From: Priapulus caudatus
Taxonomy: Eukaryota > Priapulida > Priapulimorpha > Priapulimorphida > Priapulidae
Direction: 5' to 3'
DNA length: 24,634 nt
NCBI RefSeq assembly: GCF_000485595.1
Contig: NW_014577501.1
Location: 141,958-166,591, forward strand
Shown here: piece after piece, positions 18,301-24,563 of the stretch
How positions within the stretch are numbered: position 1 is the first letter of the stretch
Layout: each line of letters starts with the position of its first letter
Notes under the pieces: model-generated
The model's input: only the letters and a program-made list of their open reading frames with translations
Told to the model about the DNA's origin: nothing
Databases searched by the model: none
Translations under genes and position numbers: made by a program

Positions 18301-18836
18301 ACCCTAACACATGCCCATCTGTGAGTGCTTCATGGTCGGCAGGTTCTACATACTCAGTATCTATCCCAGTCTTGCACCCTAACACATGCTTGTCTGCTGC
18401 TGCGTCGTTGCAGGTGGGGCCGGCCGGATCGCAGCTTGGTCTGCTCGGCATGCTCTTCGTCGAAGTGTTTCAGAGCTGGCAGCTGCTGCTGCATCCGTGG
18501 ATCGCCATCCTCAAGCTGCTGCTCATCTTCCTCGTGCTCATCGTCATCGGTCTCTTCCCGTGGGTCGACAACTATGCGCACATCTTCGGCTTTGCATTCG
18601 GCCTGCTGCTGTCATTCGCTCTGCTGCCCTACGTCACGTTCGGCGAGTTTGACAGGCGGCGCAAGATAGCAACGGTCGTCGTGTCGCTGCTGCTCGCACT
18701 CGGACTCCTCGCTGCGCTCATCGTGCTCTTCTATGTCGTCCCGATCTACGACTGCAAGGGCTGTGAGTACCTCAACTGCATACCGTGGACGGACACGTTC
18801 TGTAAGAACTATGAGATCGTAATCTCTAAATCGTAA
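8013..18836 (+). CDS. RHBDF1/2: Inactive rhomboid protein (iRhom), 15 coding exons
   Basis: iRhoms are catalytically dead rhomboid-family proteins of the ER and secretory route. In animals they escort ADAM17/TACE and affect EGF-type ligand signalling. Exons: 8013-8133, 9912-10057, 10340-10539, 10764-10898, 11499-11540, 12296-12555, 12935-13189, 13549-13660, 14290-14364, 14548-14709, 15657-15806, 16032-16208, 16384-16484, 16671-16824, 18414-18836. All phases agree. Starting at ATG 8024, the product has about 833 residues (human about 855). Layout: cytosolic N-terminus ~1-383; TM1 ~389-411; cysteine-rich iRhom homology domain ~412-640; further membrane segments to ~815. The rhomboid GxSG serine is replaced in GPAG (residues 695-698), and His749 in AHIFGF is kept, both as in known iRhoms. 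The upstream 5' end is unresolved. Confidence 0.95.
8266..8793 (+). mobile_element. Repeat family copy B, 5'-truncated
   Basis: It matches copies A and C from the GTCAACATTTGGCTACGGTC block through the right-hand hairpin AGTGTCATTGACACT (8775-8789), but lacks the AGCTCACC palindrome and CGTC runs of the left end. It contains a hairpin insertion at 8630-8686. Imperfect direct repeats of about 35 bp bracket it (8221-8258 and 8794-8828). Confidence 0.7.
8630..8686. mobile_element. Minute hairpin inside repeat copy B, CAAGAG type
   Basis: CAAGAGTATATAATGGGAG at the left pairs with CTCCCATATATACTCTTG at the right, around a central TATATAGC-like loop. It is a longer version of the hairpin at 7147-7182 and occupies the equivalent place in the host repeat. 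Confidence 0.55.
9912..10057 (+). CDS. RHBDF1/2: iRhom exon: GTAEFFGV region
   Basis: This encodes [17 protein letters not shown] and then a basic [20 protein letters not shown] stretch. It corresponds to the RRGTADWFGV...RYGKLKP block of human iRhom1, part of the conserved N-terminal homology region. It enters in phase 2 and leaves one base (C) completed by the next exon to Gln. Confidence 0.92.
10340..10539 (+). CDS. RHBDF1/2: iRhom exon: DPLARP / [11 protein letters not shown] region
   Basis: Conserved anchors are [11 protein letters not shown] (human IIDPLARGRA) and [19 protein letters not shown] (human HRLPRRRKRESVAKMSF). It is bounded by CACAG and a GTAAAT donor and ends on a codon boundary. 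Confidence 0.92.
10764..10898 (+). CDS. RHBDF1/2: iRhom exon: [14 protein letters not shown] region
   Basis: It carries [19 protein letters not shown], equivalent to RRSFTPASFLEEDTTDFP of human iRhom1. It has 45 complete codons with acceptor GTGCAG and donor GTAAGC. Confidence 0.9.
10899..11498 (+). other. iRhom intron, nothing else recognised
   Basis: AT/GT-rich sequence with no repeat or RNA gene recognised. It ends in the tandem acceptor TTTTCAGCAG. Confidence 0.7.
11499..11540 (+). CDS. RHBDF1/2: iRhom 42-nt micro-exon
   Basis: It encodes [14 protein letters not shown], 14 residues, phase 0 on both sides, between TTTTCAGCAG and a GTGAGT donor. It sits in the poorly conserved acidic part of the N-terminus, so homology is weak, and skipping it would keep the frame. 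Using the upstream AG (exon start 11496) would add one Gln. Confidence 0.65.
11541..12295 (+). other. iRhom intron, nothing else recognised
   Basis: AT-rich intron with TGTA-rich and ATAATTAT stretches. No gene or mobile element was recognised. Confidence 0.7.
12296..12555 (+). CDS. RHBDF1/2: iRhom exon: acidic/proline-rich cytosolic segment
   Basis: It encodes a segment containing [15 protein letters not shown], which aligns with the DEVFESPSE motif of vertebrate iRhoms, followed by a proline-rich run ([10 protein letters not shown]) and [12 protein letters not shown]. It is flanked by CGACAG and a GTGAGA donor. Two bases (AG) carry into the next exon. Confidence 0.88.
12556..12934 (+). other. 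iRhom intron ending in a TTA/TTG repeat
   Basis: The last ~45 bp before the acceptor (about 12885-12930) are a (TTA/TTG)n run that supplies the only T-rich tract for the ACAG acceptor. The rest shows nothing else. Confidence 0.8.
12935..13189 (+). CDS. RHBDF1/2: iRhom exon: juxtamembrane [11 protein letters not shown] region
   Basis: It encodes [20 protein letters not shown] and [11 protein letters not shown], matching [20 protein letters not shown] and QIEDMDDHR of human iRhom1, just before TM1. It begins in phase with an AG|T Ser codon and ends AG, completed by the next exon to Arg. The donor is GTAGTG. Confidence 0.94.
13190..13548 (+). other. iRhom intron, nothing else recognised
   Basis: A short intron with a good pyrimidine tract (CCTTTCCTTCTTCTTTAG) at its end. 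Confidence 0.8.
13549..13660 (+). CDS. RHBDF1/2: iRhom exon: first transmembrane segment
   Basis: It encodes [20 protein letters not shown] followed by [25 protein letters not shown] and YGIAPVGF are signature stretches of iRhoms around TM1. The N-terminus of the protein is cytosolic and the following domain is lumenal. Confidence 0.95.
13771..14256. mobile_element. MITE-like element with GTTCACACG motifs in an iRhom intron
   Basis: The ends are TAGCCTCGTTCACACGAG and, reverse-complemented, TAAGCCGCGTTTACACGTAG, an imperfect short terminal inverted repeat. An inner inverted pair of about 60 bp (14051-14113 with 14182-14238, GAAATTCGGTATTTAGCGTT) is much better matched and could be a nested shorter element. 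GTTCACACG-like motifs recur through it, as in the Myb-carrying element at 5.5-8 kb. TA lies at both edges. There is no coding capacity. Confidence 0.7.
14290..14364 (+). CDS. RHBDF1/2: iRhom exon: lumenal domain, DNLWIGPKS
   Basis: Twenty-five codons ending [11 protein letters not shown], equivalent to QQENFWIGPSS of human iRhoms. Boundaries are TTGACAG and GTAAGT. Confidence 0.93.
14548..14709 (+). CDS. RHBDF1/2: iRhom exon: lumenal cysteine-rich domain, part 1
   Basis: It encodes [20 protein letters not shown] and [16 protein letters not shown], near-identical to the human LIHLGAKFSPCMRQD and CCVRNDRSGCVQ blocks. The Cys pattern (C, CC, C, C) of the iRhom homology domain is kept. Confidence 0.96.
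14710..15656 (+). other. iRhom intron with CT microsatellites
   Basis: It contains CT runs at about 14840-14856 and 15119-15338, with a G/A-rich stretch between them, then TA-rich sequence. CAAGAGCTAATAATA at about 15352 resembles the left end of the hairpin-insertion family, but no right arm follows. The acceptor is ATTGCAG at 15656. Confidence 0.8.
15119..15338. repeat. CT/GA microsatellite tract
   Basis: Interrupted (CT)n over about 220 bp. The open frames on both strands (Leu/Ser-rich or Arg/Glu-rich) come from the repeat and are not genes. Confidence 0.95.
15657..15806 (+). CDS. RHBDF1/2: iRhom exon: lumenal cysteine-rich domain, part 2
   Basis: It contains [20 protein letters not shown] and [11 protein letters not shown], matching VCHQDPRTCEEPASSGAH and WPDDITKWP of human iRhom2. 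Fifty codons, phase 0, donor GTAAGT. Confidence 0.95.
16032..16208 (+). CDS. RHBDF1/2: iRhom exon: lumenal cysteine-rich domain, part 3
   Basis: It contains [20 protein letters not shown] and [12 protein letters not shown], nearly the same as the human GRPCCIGTKG and [12 protein letters not shown] segments. Fifty-nine codons, phase 0. Confidence 0.97.
16384..16484 (+). CDS. RHBDF1/2: iRhom exon: end of lumenal domain into TM2
   Basis: [20 protein letters not shown] leads to [14 protein letters not shown], the iRhom form of the rhomboid WR/HxG stretch. It leaves two bases (GG), joined to G in the next exon for Gly642. Confidence 0.96.
16671..16824 (+). CDS. RHBDF1/2: iRhom exon: TM2-TM3 region
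   Basis: It encodes [20 protein letters not shown] and [19 protein letters not shown], matching the human RDLEKLAG and SGITGNLASAIFLPYRAEV blocks. It ends on a codon boundary before GTAGCG. Confidence 0.96.
16908..17575 (+). mobile_element. Repeat family copy C in the last iRhom intron
   Basis: It begins AGCTCACCTTGACATCGTCAAG, followed by a pure (CGTC)n run, the GTCAACATTT block and the AGTGTCATTGACACT hairpin at 17557-17571. At about 668 bp it is the simplest full copy here and lacks the inserted hairpin seen in A and B, which makes it a useful reference for the family. Confidence 0.75.
17657..18411 (+). repeat. ~75-bp minisatellite, about ten units, ending at an acceptor
   Basis: Unit starts (GGGCAGGTTCTACATTCTCA or variants) fall at about 17657, 17738, 17821, 17897, 17967, 18037, 18112, 18187, 18262 and 18337. 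The last four spacings are exactly 75 bp, while the earlier units are more diverged and 70-85 bp. Each recent unit carries ATCTGTGAGT (donor-like) and GTGGGCAGGT (acceptor-like). The final unit changes to TGCGTCGTTGCAG, the real acceptor of the last iRhom exon. Because 75 is a multiple of 3, long open frames exist on both strands. Confidence 0.93.
18414..18836 (+). CDS. RHBDF1/2: iRhom last exon: GPAG motif, remaining membrane segments, stop
   Basis: It starts [20 protein letters not shown], where active rhomboids have GxSG; Ala697 takes the serine place and Pro696 is the iRhom-type proline. [18 protein letters not shown] keeps the His. The tail has [18 protein letters not shown], equivalent to the human C-terminal FLTCIPFTDKFCEKYEL. 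The TAA stop is 18834-18836. The exon is GC-rich and Leu-rich, with CTG/CTC preferred, unlike the AT-rich flanks. Confidence 0.97.
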   Translation: MGPAGSQLGLLGMLFVEVFQSWQLLLHPWIAILKLLLIFLVLIVIGLFPWVDNYAHIFGFAFGLLLSFALLPYVTFGEFDRRRKIATVVVSLLLALGLLAALIVLFYVVPIYDCKGCEYLNCIPWTDTFCKNYEIVISKS

Positions 18837-19600
18837 GCAGCTCGACAGGGTCAGCGAAGGTCAGGGCTTCAATTCTTGTAATCGCACCATTATTGATGTT
18901 GGATCGCATTCTATCACCAGAGGTAAATTAATAAGACGTTTGTTAAGGGGTTATGAATAGTAGTGTTAAATGCATCATGCATACATGATGCGTTATAATT
19001 GTACTCCTAATGTCCCCCCTATGTGTGGGTTTTCACGTAGTAAAACTCTAAGGTTCTGATCATGATGTTTCATGGTGAAAACTTTTACAGTACTTTCTTA
19101 GACTTTCTCAAAGTTTTGCAGGTTGTTCAACATGCAAACAGTATACTTCACTTAGTTTATACTCGTACAGTATGCGTGAATGAATTAACGATCCTGGTTT
19201 CTATTACATAAACCTTGTCTTAGTTTTAGGAAATTTTTGCCCATTTGTCTTTTGCTATAGATTTAGAAACAGGTATAAAAAGATATTACTGATGTGCATT
19301 TTCTGCAGATAAGGTTTATGTACAAAACATTTCTCTTGCAATATTGAGTTAGCACAATAGTCTCGACCTTGTAGCGGGTATATTTTTGGGGTAATGAAAA
19401 GTGAGACATATTTTATACTGTTTTCAGTTGATGCAAAGACTCATTCTATTTCATAATAGTAAACAATATATTTATGTAGTACAGTTCCAGTTGAATTATA
19501 AGAAAAATGTCTTTTTGATCATTATGTACTTTTGATTATTTGTTGAAATTACTCAGGTTCACAGTATAATATTGTATTTGGTACTATGGTGGACATATGC
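18837..19600 (+). other. 3' flank/UTR of iRhom, nothing else recognised
   Basis: AT-rich with no open frame of note. A small hairpin, GCATCATGCATACATGATGC, lies at 18972-18991. The first AATAAA on this strand is near 19680, inside the next element, so the polyadenylation site is uncertain. Confidence 0.6.
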
Positions 19601-19607
19601 ATATTAC

Positions 19608-20280
19608 CAATCTGAGCGTATTAAGAAGGAGCGCATACAACGGTGAAATGCTGAAACCATGCTGCAGTATTAGTCGAATTAATAAACTTTGCCCGTTTTA
19701 TTTTGACGATTCTTTGATCAGCTGTCCTACCTTGCTAATATAAAACAAACCGCTTGTCCCTACGATGCCTCTACGCTGAGATAATGAGCGGTGAAAATCT
19801 GGCATTTTCGCCAAAAACCGACTCGAGATACGTAGTGGCTGCGACTGTCTCTCGTTCTGGCGATAGCTTCGGGAAACCTCGCGTGTTTCCGTCATTCATT
19901 GACAATGAAATTTCCTTTCCTTCTACTATCTTTTCTCGCATTTCCTGTCATTGACGCAGCCATTACTCCACAAAAACGTCTTGTTATTTATCGCCATGGT
20001 GATGACCCACCCCTTACGCTGGATGTAGTAACGCTGTAGTAATAACGTATCGAGTCAGCGCTACACATTGGCGACCGGAAGCAACGTTCAGTCCACAAAA
20101 CGAGAGACAGTCGCAGTAAAACTGATCTCGAGTTGTTTTTTGGCGAAAATACCAGATTTTCACTGATAATACTTCAAAGAATCGTCAAAATAAAACGGGG
20201 AAAGTTTATTAATTAGACTAATACTGCAACATGGTTTCAGCATTTCACCGTTGTACGCTTTCCTTCTTTATACGCTCTTG
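19608..20280. mobile_element. 673-bp long-TIR element with 7-bp target duplication ATATTAC
   Basis: The left arm (from CAATCTGAGCGTATTAAGAA) and the right arm (reverse complement CAAGAGCGTATAAAGAAGGA) match for over 100 bp (19614-19720 with 20170-20277). After a gap they match again in the AAATCTGGCATTTTCGCCAA and TGCGACTGTCTCTCGTT blocks. ATATTAC stands at 19601-19607 and 20281-20287. The left end appears to carry three extra bases (TCT) relative to the right. It codes for nothing convincing. Class unresolved: a 7-bp duplication would be compatible with hAT-, P- or Dada-like elements. Confidence 0.85.
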
Positions 20281-20287
20281 ATATTAC

Positions 20288-20643
20288 TGTTTAGTGAAGG
20301 AAATGCACCCAAGGTCAGAGACTTCTGTCCACTGGAGTATTATGGAATGTGAAACCTTTCCTCCAGCTGATACCCGATGAACTTCGTTACTTGTATAACA
20401 TTTATGCCAATGCTCATGTTGTATTTCAAACAGAACTCTAATAATTTATATATTTTTCATCCATGCAAGATGACGACCATCATAGTGTTTGATTATATTT
20501 GATGTGAACTGTTCTTTTATATCCTATATGGGCACCATGGAAAGGTTTGGTAGAAGTTATTTTTCAATGCTATTTTTGTGCAAGTAATTGTGCACAGCAC
20601 CTTCCACCAAAGCAGATATATACTAAATAAATCAATAAATGAT

Positions 20644-20685
<42 letters not shown>

Positions 20686-21897
20686 GCAAGGGAAAGTGTA
20701 ATATTTCAGTAAAGGGTATAACCCATGAGAATAATTTAGTATTTTCATATAGTTTTGTCCATATGTGTCAGAGATGAAGCTGATCTGATGGGGTGATATA
20801 TAAATGTAAACCTCAATATTTTATTGATCTAGAAGTTATGCAAAGTTGAACAAAAATCAAATTTACTAGCAAAAATCAATCGCTCACAATCGCATGGCAT
20901 TGAATTTGAAAGCATTTACATGGTTTGGTATTTTTATGCTTGGCTGTGATAGTATGATATTATGCATTTTTAATCAAATGTTGAAGAGGACCAGACCATT
21001 GCTGCTGCTGATAAACACCAATACTGGAGGTTTGGGCCATAGTAAAATGTAATAGCAGCATGTTTGTAATGTTTTTTCATGTTTAAATTTAACAAGAATT
21101 CTGTTAATGAAAACACATTTCTTTGTAAAAATTACTAAACAGTCACTTTGTACTAGCTATAACTTTTGAAGTGTTATATGTTTGTTTATGTGTATGAACA
21201 TGGTAGATATATATTAACTAGTGTCACTCTCTTGCCCACAAGCTTTTAATAAAATTGTAAACTGTTGCTTTTTGTTGGATAGTTTGGGCTATCTATCGGT
21301 TTATATATAACTGTTAAAATTATATCATTTATATATTGCACCGGGGAGATTTTTACTCTTAAGCATAAATGCTGTAACATTATAATGATTATATCATGTA
21401 ATTTTTTATTATTTAATCAACATATCATAACAACGTTAACTGTAAATATTGCAGGAGACTATGGGAAGGTTACACAGCTAAGAATTTGAATTCTTGTGTT
21501 GTGAGTGACATAGTCTAGCATCGTGCATTGTTGTAACAGCCTTAACTAAAGAAAAATTTAACATAAATAATGGAGAAAAAACTCTGATGATAGTGTGCCT
21601 ACGCAAACATAAGAAATTACAATGGTAGTGTGCCTATGCAATCGGGCATCCTGTAACTTATATCTACGAAGAAATCAGCATTATGAGCAGCTGATTTTTA
21701 ACTCTAAGGTTTCTTAAACCCAAGAATGGTGTATGACCTCACTGGTATTGCAACATAACACTGAACAAAACCTGCTCGGTTTCATTGCTCATACCTAGAC
21801 ATAGCTACAGCAACAGCCAAAGAACCAACCAGCCTATTGAGAAAACTACAGTGCAGAGTCACCTGCCTGCCATATGTCTACTAGAAATCACGAATTA
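20288..21897. other. Intergenic AT-rich DNA between convergent genes
   Basis: It holds a (TA)n run at about 20647-20683 and several AATAAA-like sites. TTTATT at 21405-21410 gives AATAAA on the minus strand about 490 bp past the NDUFB10 stop. No gene was recognised. Confidence 0.6.
20647..20683. repeat. TA microsatellite
   Basis: About 18 uninterrupted TA dinucleotides. Confidence 0.95.
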
Positions 21898-21995
21898 CTA
21901 ATCCTCAATCTCTGGATGACGTCTCTGCCAGATTAGTCGATGTTTCTGTTTCATGTATGCATCCTTGACATTACCGTACGCCCCCAAATCTCCAT
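21898..21995 (-). CDS. NDUFB10: NDUFB10 last exon
   Basis: It begins with AT, completing a TAT Tyr codon, then GDLGAYGNVKDAYMKQKHRL and IWQRRHPEIED, and stops at TAG (21900-21898). Human NDUFB10 has [21 protein letters not shown] here. The acceptor is TTTTTAG. Confidence 0.9.
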
Positions 21996-24563
21996 CTAAA
22001 AATGTAACAAAGAAAAATTCATTTTGACAAAAACCTTTTAAATTGTCACTTGGCTGTAAACACTGAAAAATTCTACAAATGAGGAAATAACTTGTGCTTC
22101 AAATAAAAAAGAAATGATTCTCATGGCTATGAAAATGGCACATTTGACATTGAATTGATTTGTATAATATGATATAATAAATAAAGATTTTATTGGGTGC
22201 CATATTAAACACAGTATGATAACTGATCATGTTACCTACCTTCATACTGCCACATGTATTATAAAAGTAACATGTGAATTCTGCATGTGAATGTTGAATG
22301 TAGATGTAGTATCTGCCTGCATGATTTTTACAACACTGACCAGTAGACCAGTAGACTTACACTTAATGAACCAGTTAGTTTCTGCATTGGTGTAATCATC
22401 CATAACTTGCTGGCACTTTTTCTTCCAGTCGGCTCCTTCGTATGCAATACATGCTTCTCTCCTTTGCCTTAGTATAGCCAAGATTTCACTCTCAACCAAC
22501 CTAAACATCAACATAACACTGGAATAAAATACCTGATGAACTAAACACTTATAAATAAACTCAAAACTAAACTAACTAGTAAACGAATTTTTCCAAGTAA
22601 AATGAAATGCTGTGTCCTATATTTTATCAACTTAAAGGCATAATTCGACCATCGATTATGCAAAGTTGACGAATGCTACAGTAACTGGCACCTTGTGTAG
22701 TTAATAAGTACATTACCTTATAGCCAAACGCGTATTAGTTTGTCCAATATCACTGCTAATTACTAAGAAATGTCTAATTGAAATCCGTAAATTTGGTAAT
22801 CTGGCGACAACGCTAAATTTATTGCCAACAAAATAAACATCGAGTTCGGTTCGGTGACGTCACATGTTGCTACAGGATGTTGAGCATCGAATTGTTTGTC
22901 CCGGGTAAATTGTTTGCCTAGTGTTATTATTTGCCTAGTTGCCACATATTATATGTTGCTTGTAATCTCAAGAACTTCGTATATTCATTTATTCCCGAAT
23001 CCCAAGAGTAAAACCATAACGTACGGAATGCGCACTCAGACTACAAGGATCGAAATCACTGACGGCCGAGCATACGTGCGAAAATGTCCGGTGCACTATA
23101 ATCTGTATGACACCGCCTCGCCGGTTACGGCCGGTTACGGCCGGCATAGCGGGTTGAAACTGTCAACAACGGATTTATTTGACCGCGGATTTCAATTGGA
23201 TATTTCTTAGTAACCAGCAGTGATATTGGACAAACTAATACGCGTTTGGCTATAAGGTAATGTACTTATTAACTACACAAGGTGCCAGTTACTGTAGCAT
23301 TCGTTAAAATTGCATAATCAATGGTCGAATTATGCCTTTAAATAAATTAAATACATACTTGTCTCTTCTGAACTGTTCATGTGCCTCAACAAAGCAGACA
23401 TAGTCCCCAACGTCGCACGTGTCAATGTTTGGAACCCGTTTGAACTTCCGATGATAGTATGGATACGATTTTCTATTTGGCTCCACAACCCTTTCTGCAA
23501 ATGTTGAATAAAGCACCATAAATGTACAGTTACTACTAGTATTTGTTAGTATATATCTGTCTATAGACAAATTAACCATAAGATCTAGGAGTCTAGGACA
23601 ATGTGTTGAGACTGTTGACCTAATGAAATAACTCGTCTTAGATATAGAAACAGATATACAATACATTGTATGATGTATCCGCATGTATCTAAATATAATA
23701 GTATAATCATGTATGATTGAAGATTGTATTATTGATAAAGTTATCCATTGTCTATAACGGATCCATTTCTATAAAAAAGCTTTGTTGAATTTCACTCTGG
23801 TATCTATCTTGGTACATTTAAACCACTATAACCTGACCGGTTCAAGGATAGAGATGATGTCCAGGACGGTGATTATTACTGGACATGCTCTCTATCCTTG
23901 AGCCACATGACCAAATTGGAAAATGATTGCATGACCAAAACACACATCCATGGTGGTACTCCAATTTTCCAGGGAAGATGGACGGTGCCTTCGGGGAGGG
24001 GCGGCAATTAAATAAATTATTGTGTTCAATCACTTGCCAATGTATTACTGTAACGATTATGTATATCTAGTTGGGTTTTAATCAAAATGTCATCACTAAG
24101 CAGTTGACTTGTCACATAATCCTAGTTTGGGACCCCACAAATTAATATGTGTCTTCGCATATATGTGATAAACTAATTCGGAGTACTAAACTAGGATTAG
24201 GTCCCTTCTCCTTACAGCTACATACTAAATAGCTCAAAACCAACCTATGTGGTGGTGCTGCCTGCTGGTGGTGGAAGAACATCCACACCTCCATGGAAAA
24301 ATGCAGGGCGCCTACAATAGTTTTAATTCAAATATGGATGTGTGTTTTGGTCATGCAATCGTTTGCGTTGGGGCCAATTTTGTCATGTTAAAACATTGTT
24401 ATATTTATTCTATAGTGATTTAAATGTGAATTTCTAGCTGGCCGGCTAAAGAATATAAGTTCTGCGTATTTTCATGCGTCATTTACGCACTTATAGTTAT
24501 AGTTATACTACTTGCTATCCACAGTAAATTACCTAACAAGTGCCGCGGAGCGACAGCGCTCAT
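21898..24563 (-). CDS. NDUFB10: NADH dehydrogenase (ubiquinone) 1 beta subcomplex subunit 10 (PDSW), four exons
   Basis: This is an accessory subunit of the membrane arm of mitochondrial complex I, on the intermembrane-space side. Exons on the minus strand: 24563-24533, 23494-23359, 22500-22361, 21995-21898. Phases agree throughout and give about 134 residues (human 172). Key stretches are YPYYHRKFKRVPNIDTC (human YYYYHRQYRRVPDITEC), CDVGDYVC (C-x6-C as in human), CIAYEGADWKKKC (C-x11-C as in human) and YGDLGAYGNVKDAYMKQKHR. The shortfall is mainly at the N-terminus, where only ten residues precede the conserved part, and the C-terminal tail is also shorter. Transposon debris fills its first two introns. 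The body of the gene is secure; the first exon is less so. Confidence 0.9.
22361..22500 (-). CDS. NDUFB10: NDUFB10 third exon
   Basis: It encodes LVESEILAILRQRREACIAY and EGADWKKKCQQVMDDYTNAE, with the second Cys pair. The first base completes AAG (Lys). The donor GTAAGT after ...ATTAAGT leaves one base. Confidence 0.93.
22501..23358 (-). other. NDUFB10 intron, mostly occupied by a TTAA-flanked element
   Basis: Outside the element at 22636-23337 only about 155 bp of intron remain: 135 bp on the acceptor side, including its duplicated TTAA, and 21 bp on the donor side. Confidence 0.85.
22636..23337. mobile_element. 702-bp MITE with ~153-bp TIRs and TTAA target duplications
   Basis: The ends are AGGCATAATTCGACCATCGA and AGGCATAATTCGACCATTGA (right end reverse-complemented). 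The inverted match extends about 153 bp with few mismatches, including AGCCAAACGCGTATTAGTTT. TTAA stands at 22632-22635 and 23338-23341. TTAA duplication is typical of piggyBac- and Kolobok-type transposons; the ends do not identify which. The open frame inside (about 22896-23210) has no recognised domain and reads into the right arm. Confidence 0.9.
23359..23494 (-). CDS. NDUFB10: NDUFB10 second exon
   Basis: It encodes ERVVEPNRKSYPYYHRKFKR and VPNIDTCDVGDYVCFVEAHE, then QFRRDK, the family signature region. The acceptor is ATTTGCAG and the donor GTATGT. The MITE target duplication begins only 18 bp past the exon end on the intron side. Confidence 0.94.
23495..24532 (-). other. NDUFB10 first intron with several inverted repeats
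   Basis: It contains a 23-bp-stem hairpin (23842-23901), an inverted pair GATTGCATGACCAAAACACA (left ~23925-23951, right ~24333-24359, with weaker matching beyond), and a pair TAATCCTAGTTT / AAACTAGGATTA (24117-24198). These look like decayed inverted-repeat transposons. No coding sequence was recognised. Confidence 0.6.
23842..23901. repeat. Hairpin with 23-bp arms
   Basis: TCAAGGATAGAGATGATGTC at the left pairs with CTGGACATGCTCTCTATCCTTGA at the right with two mismatches, around a 14-nt loop. No clear flank duplication was found. Confidence 0.8.
24533..24563 (-). CDS. NDUFB10: Candidate NDUFB10 first exon (MSAVAPRHLL)
   Basis: The ATG at 24563-24561 is followed by MSAVAPRHLL and a donor GTAATT that leaves one base G, completing GAA (Glu) with the next exon. 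The joined HLLERVVEPNR lines up with REFIERQHAKNR of the human protein. An in-frame TAG lies about 57 nt upstream, with no other ATG between. The human N-terminus is about 35 residues longer, so an alternative exon outside the window is possible. Confidence 0.55.

Noticed and set aside
18414-18836. Active rhomboid protease
   Set aside because: GPAG replaces GxSG and the large lumenal cysteine-rich domain is present, so it is an iRhom, not an active protease.
22896-23210. 104-codon frame inside the TTAA element
   Set aside because: No transposase or other motif; it reads through the element arm, so it is probably chance.
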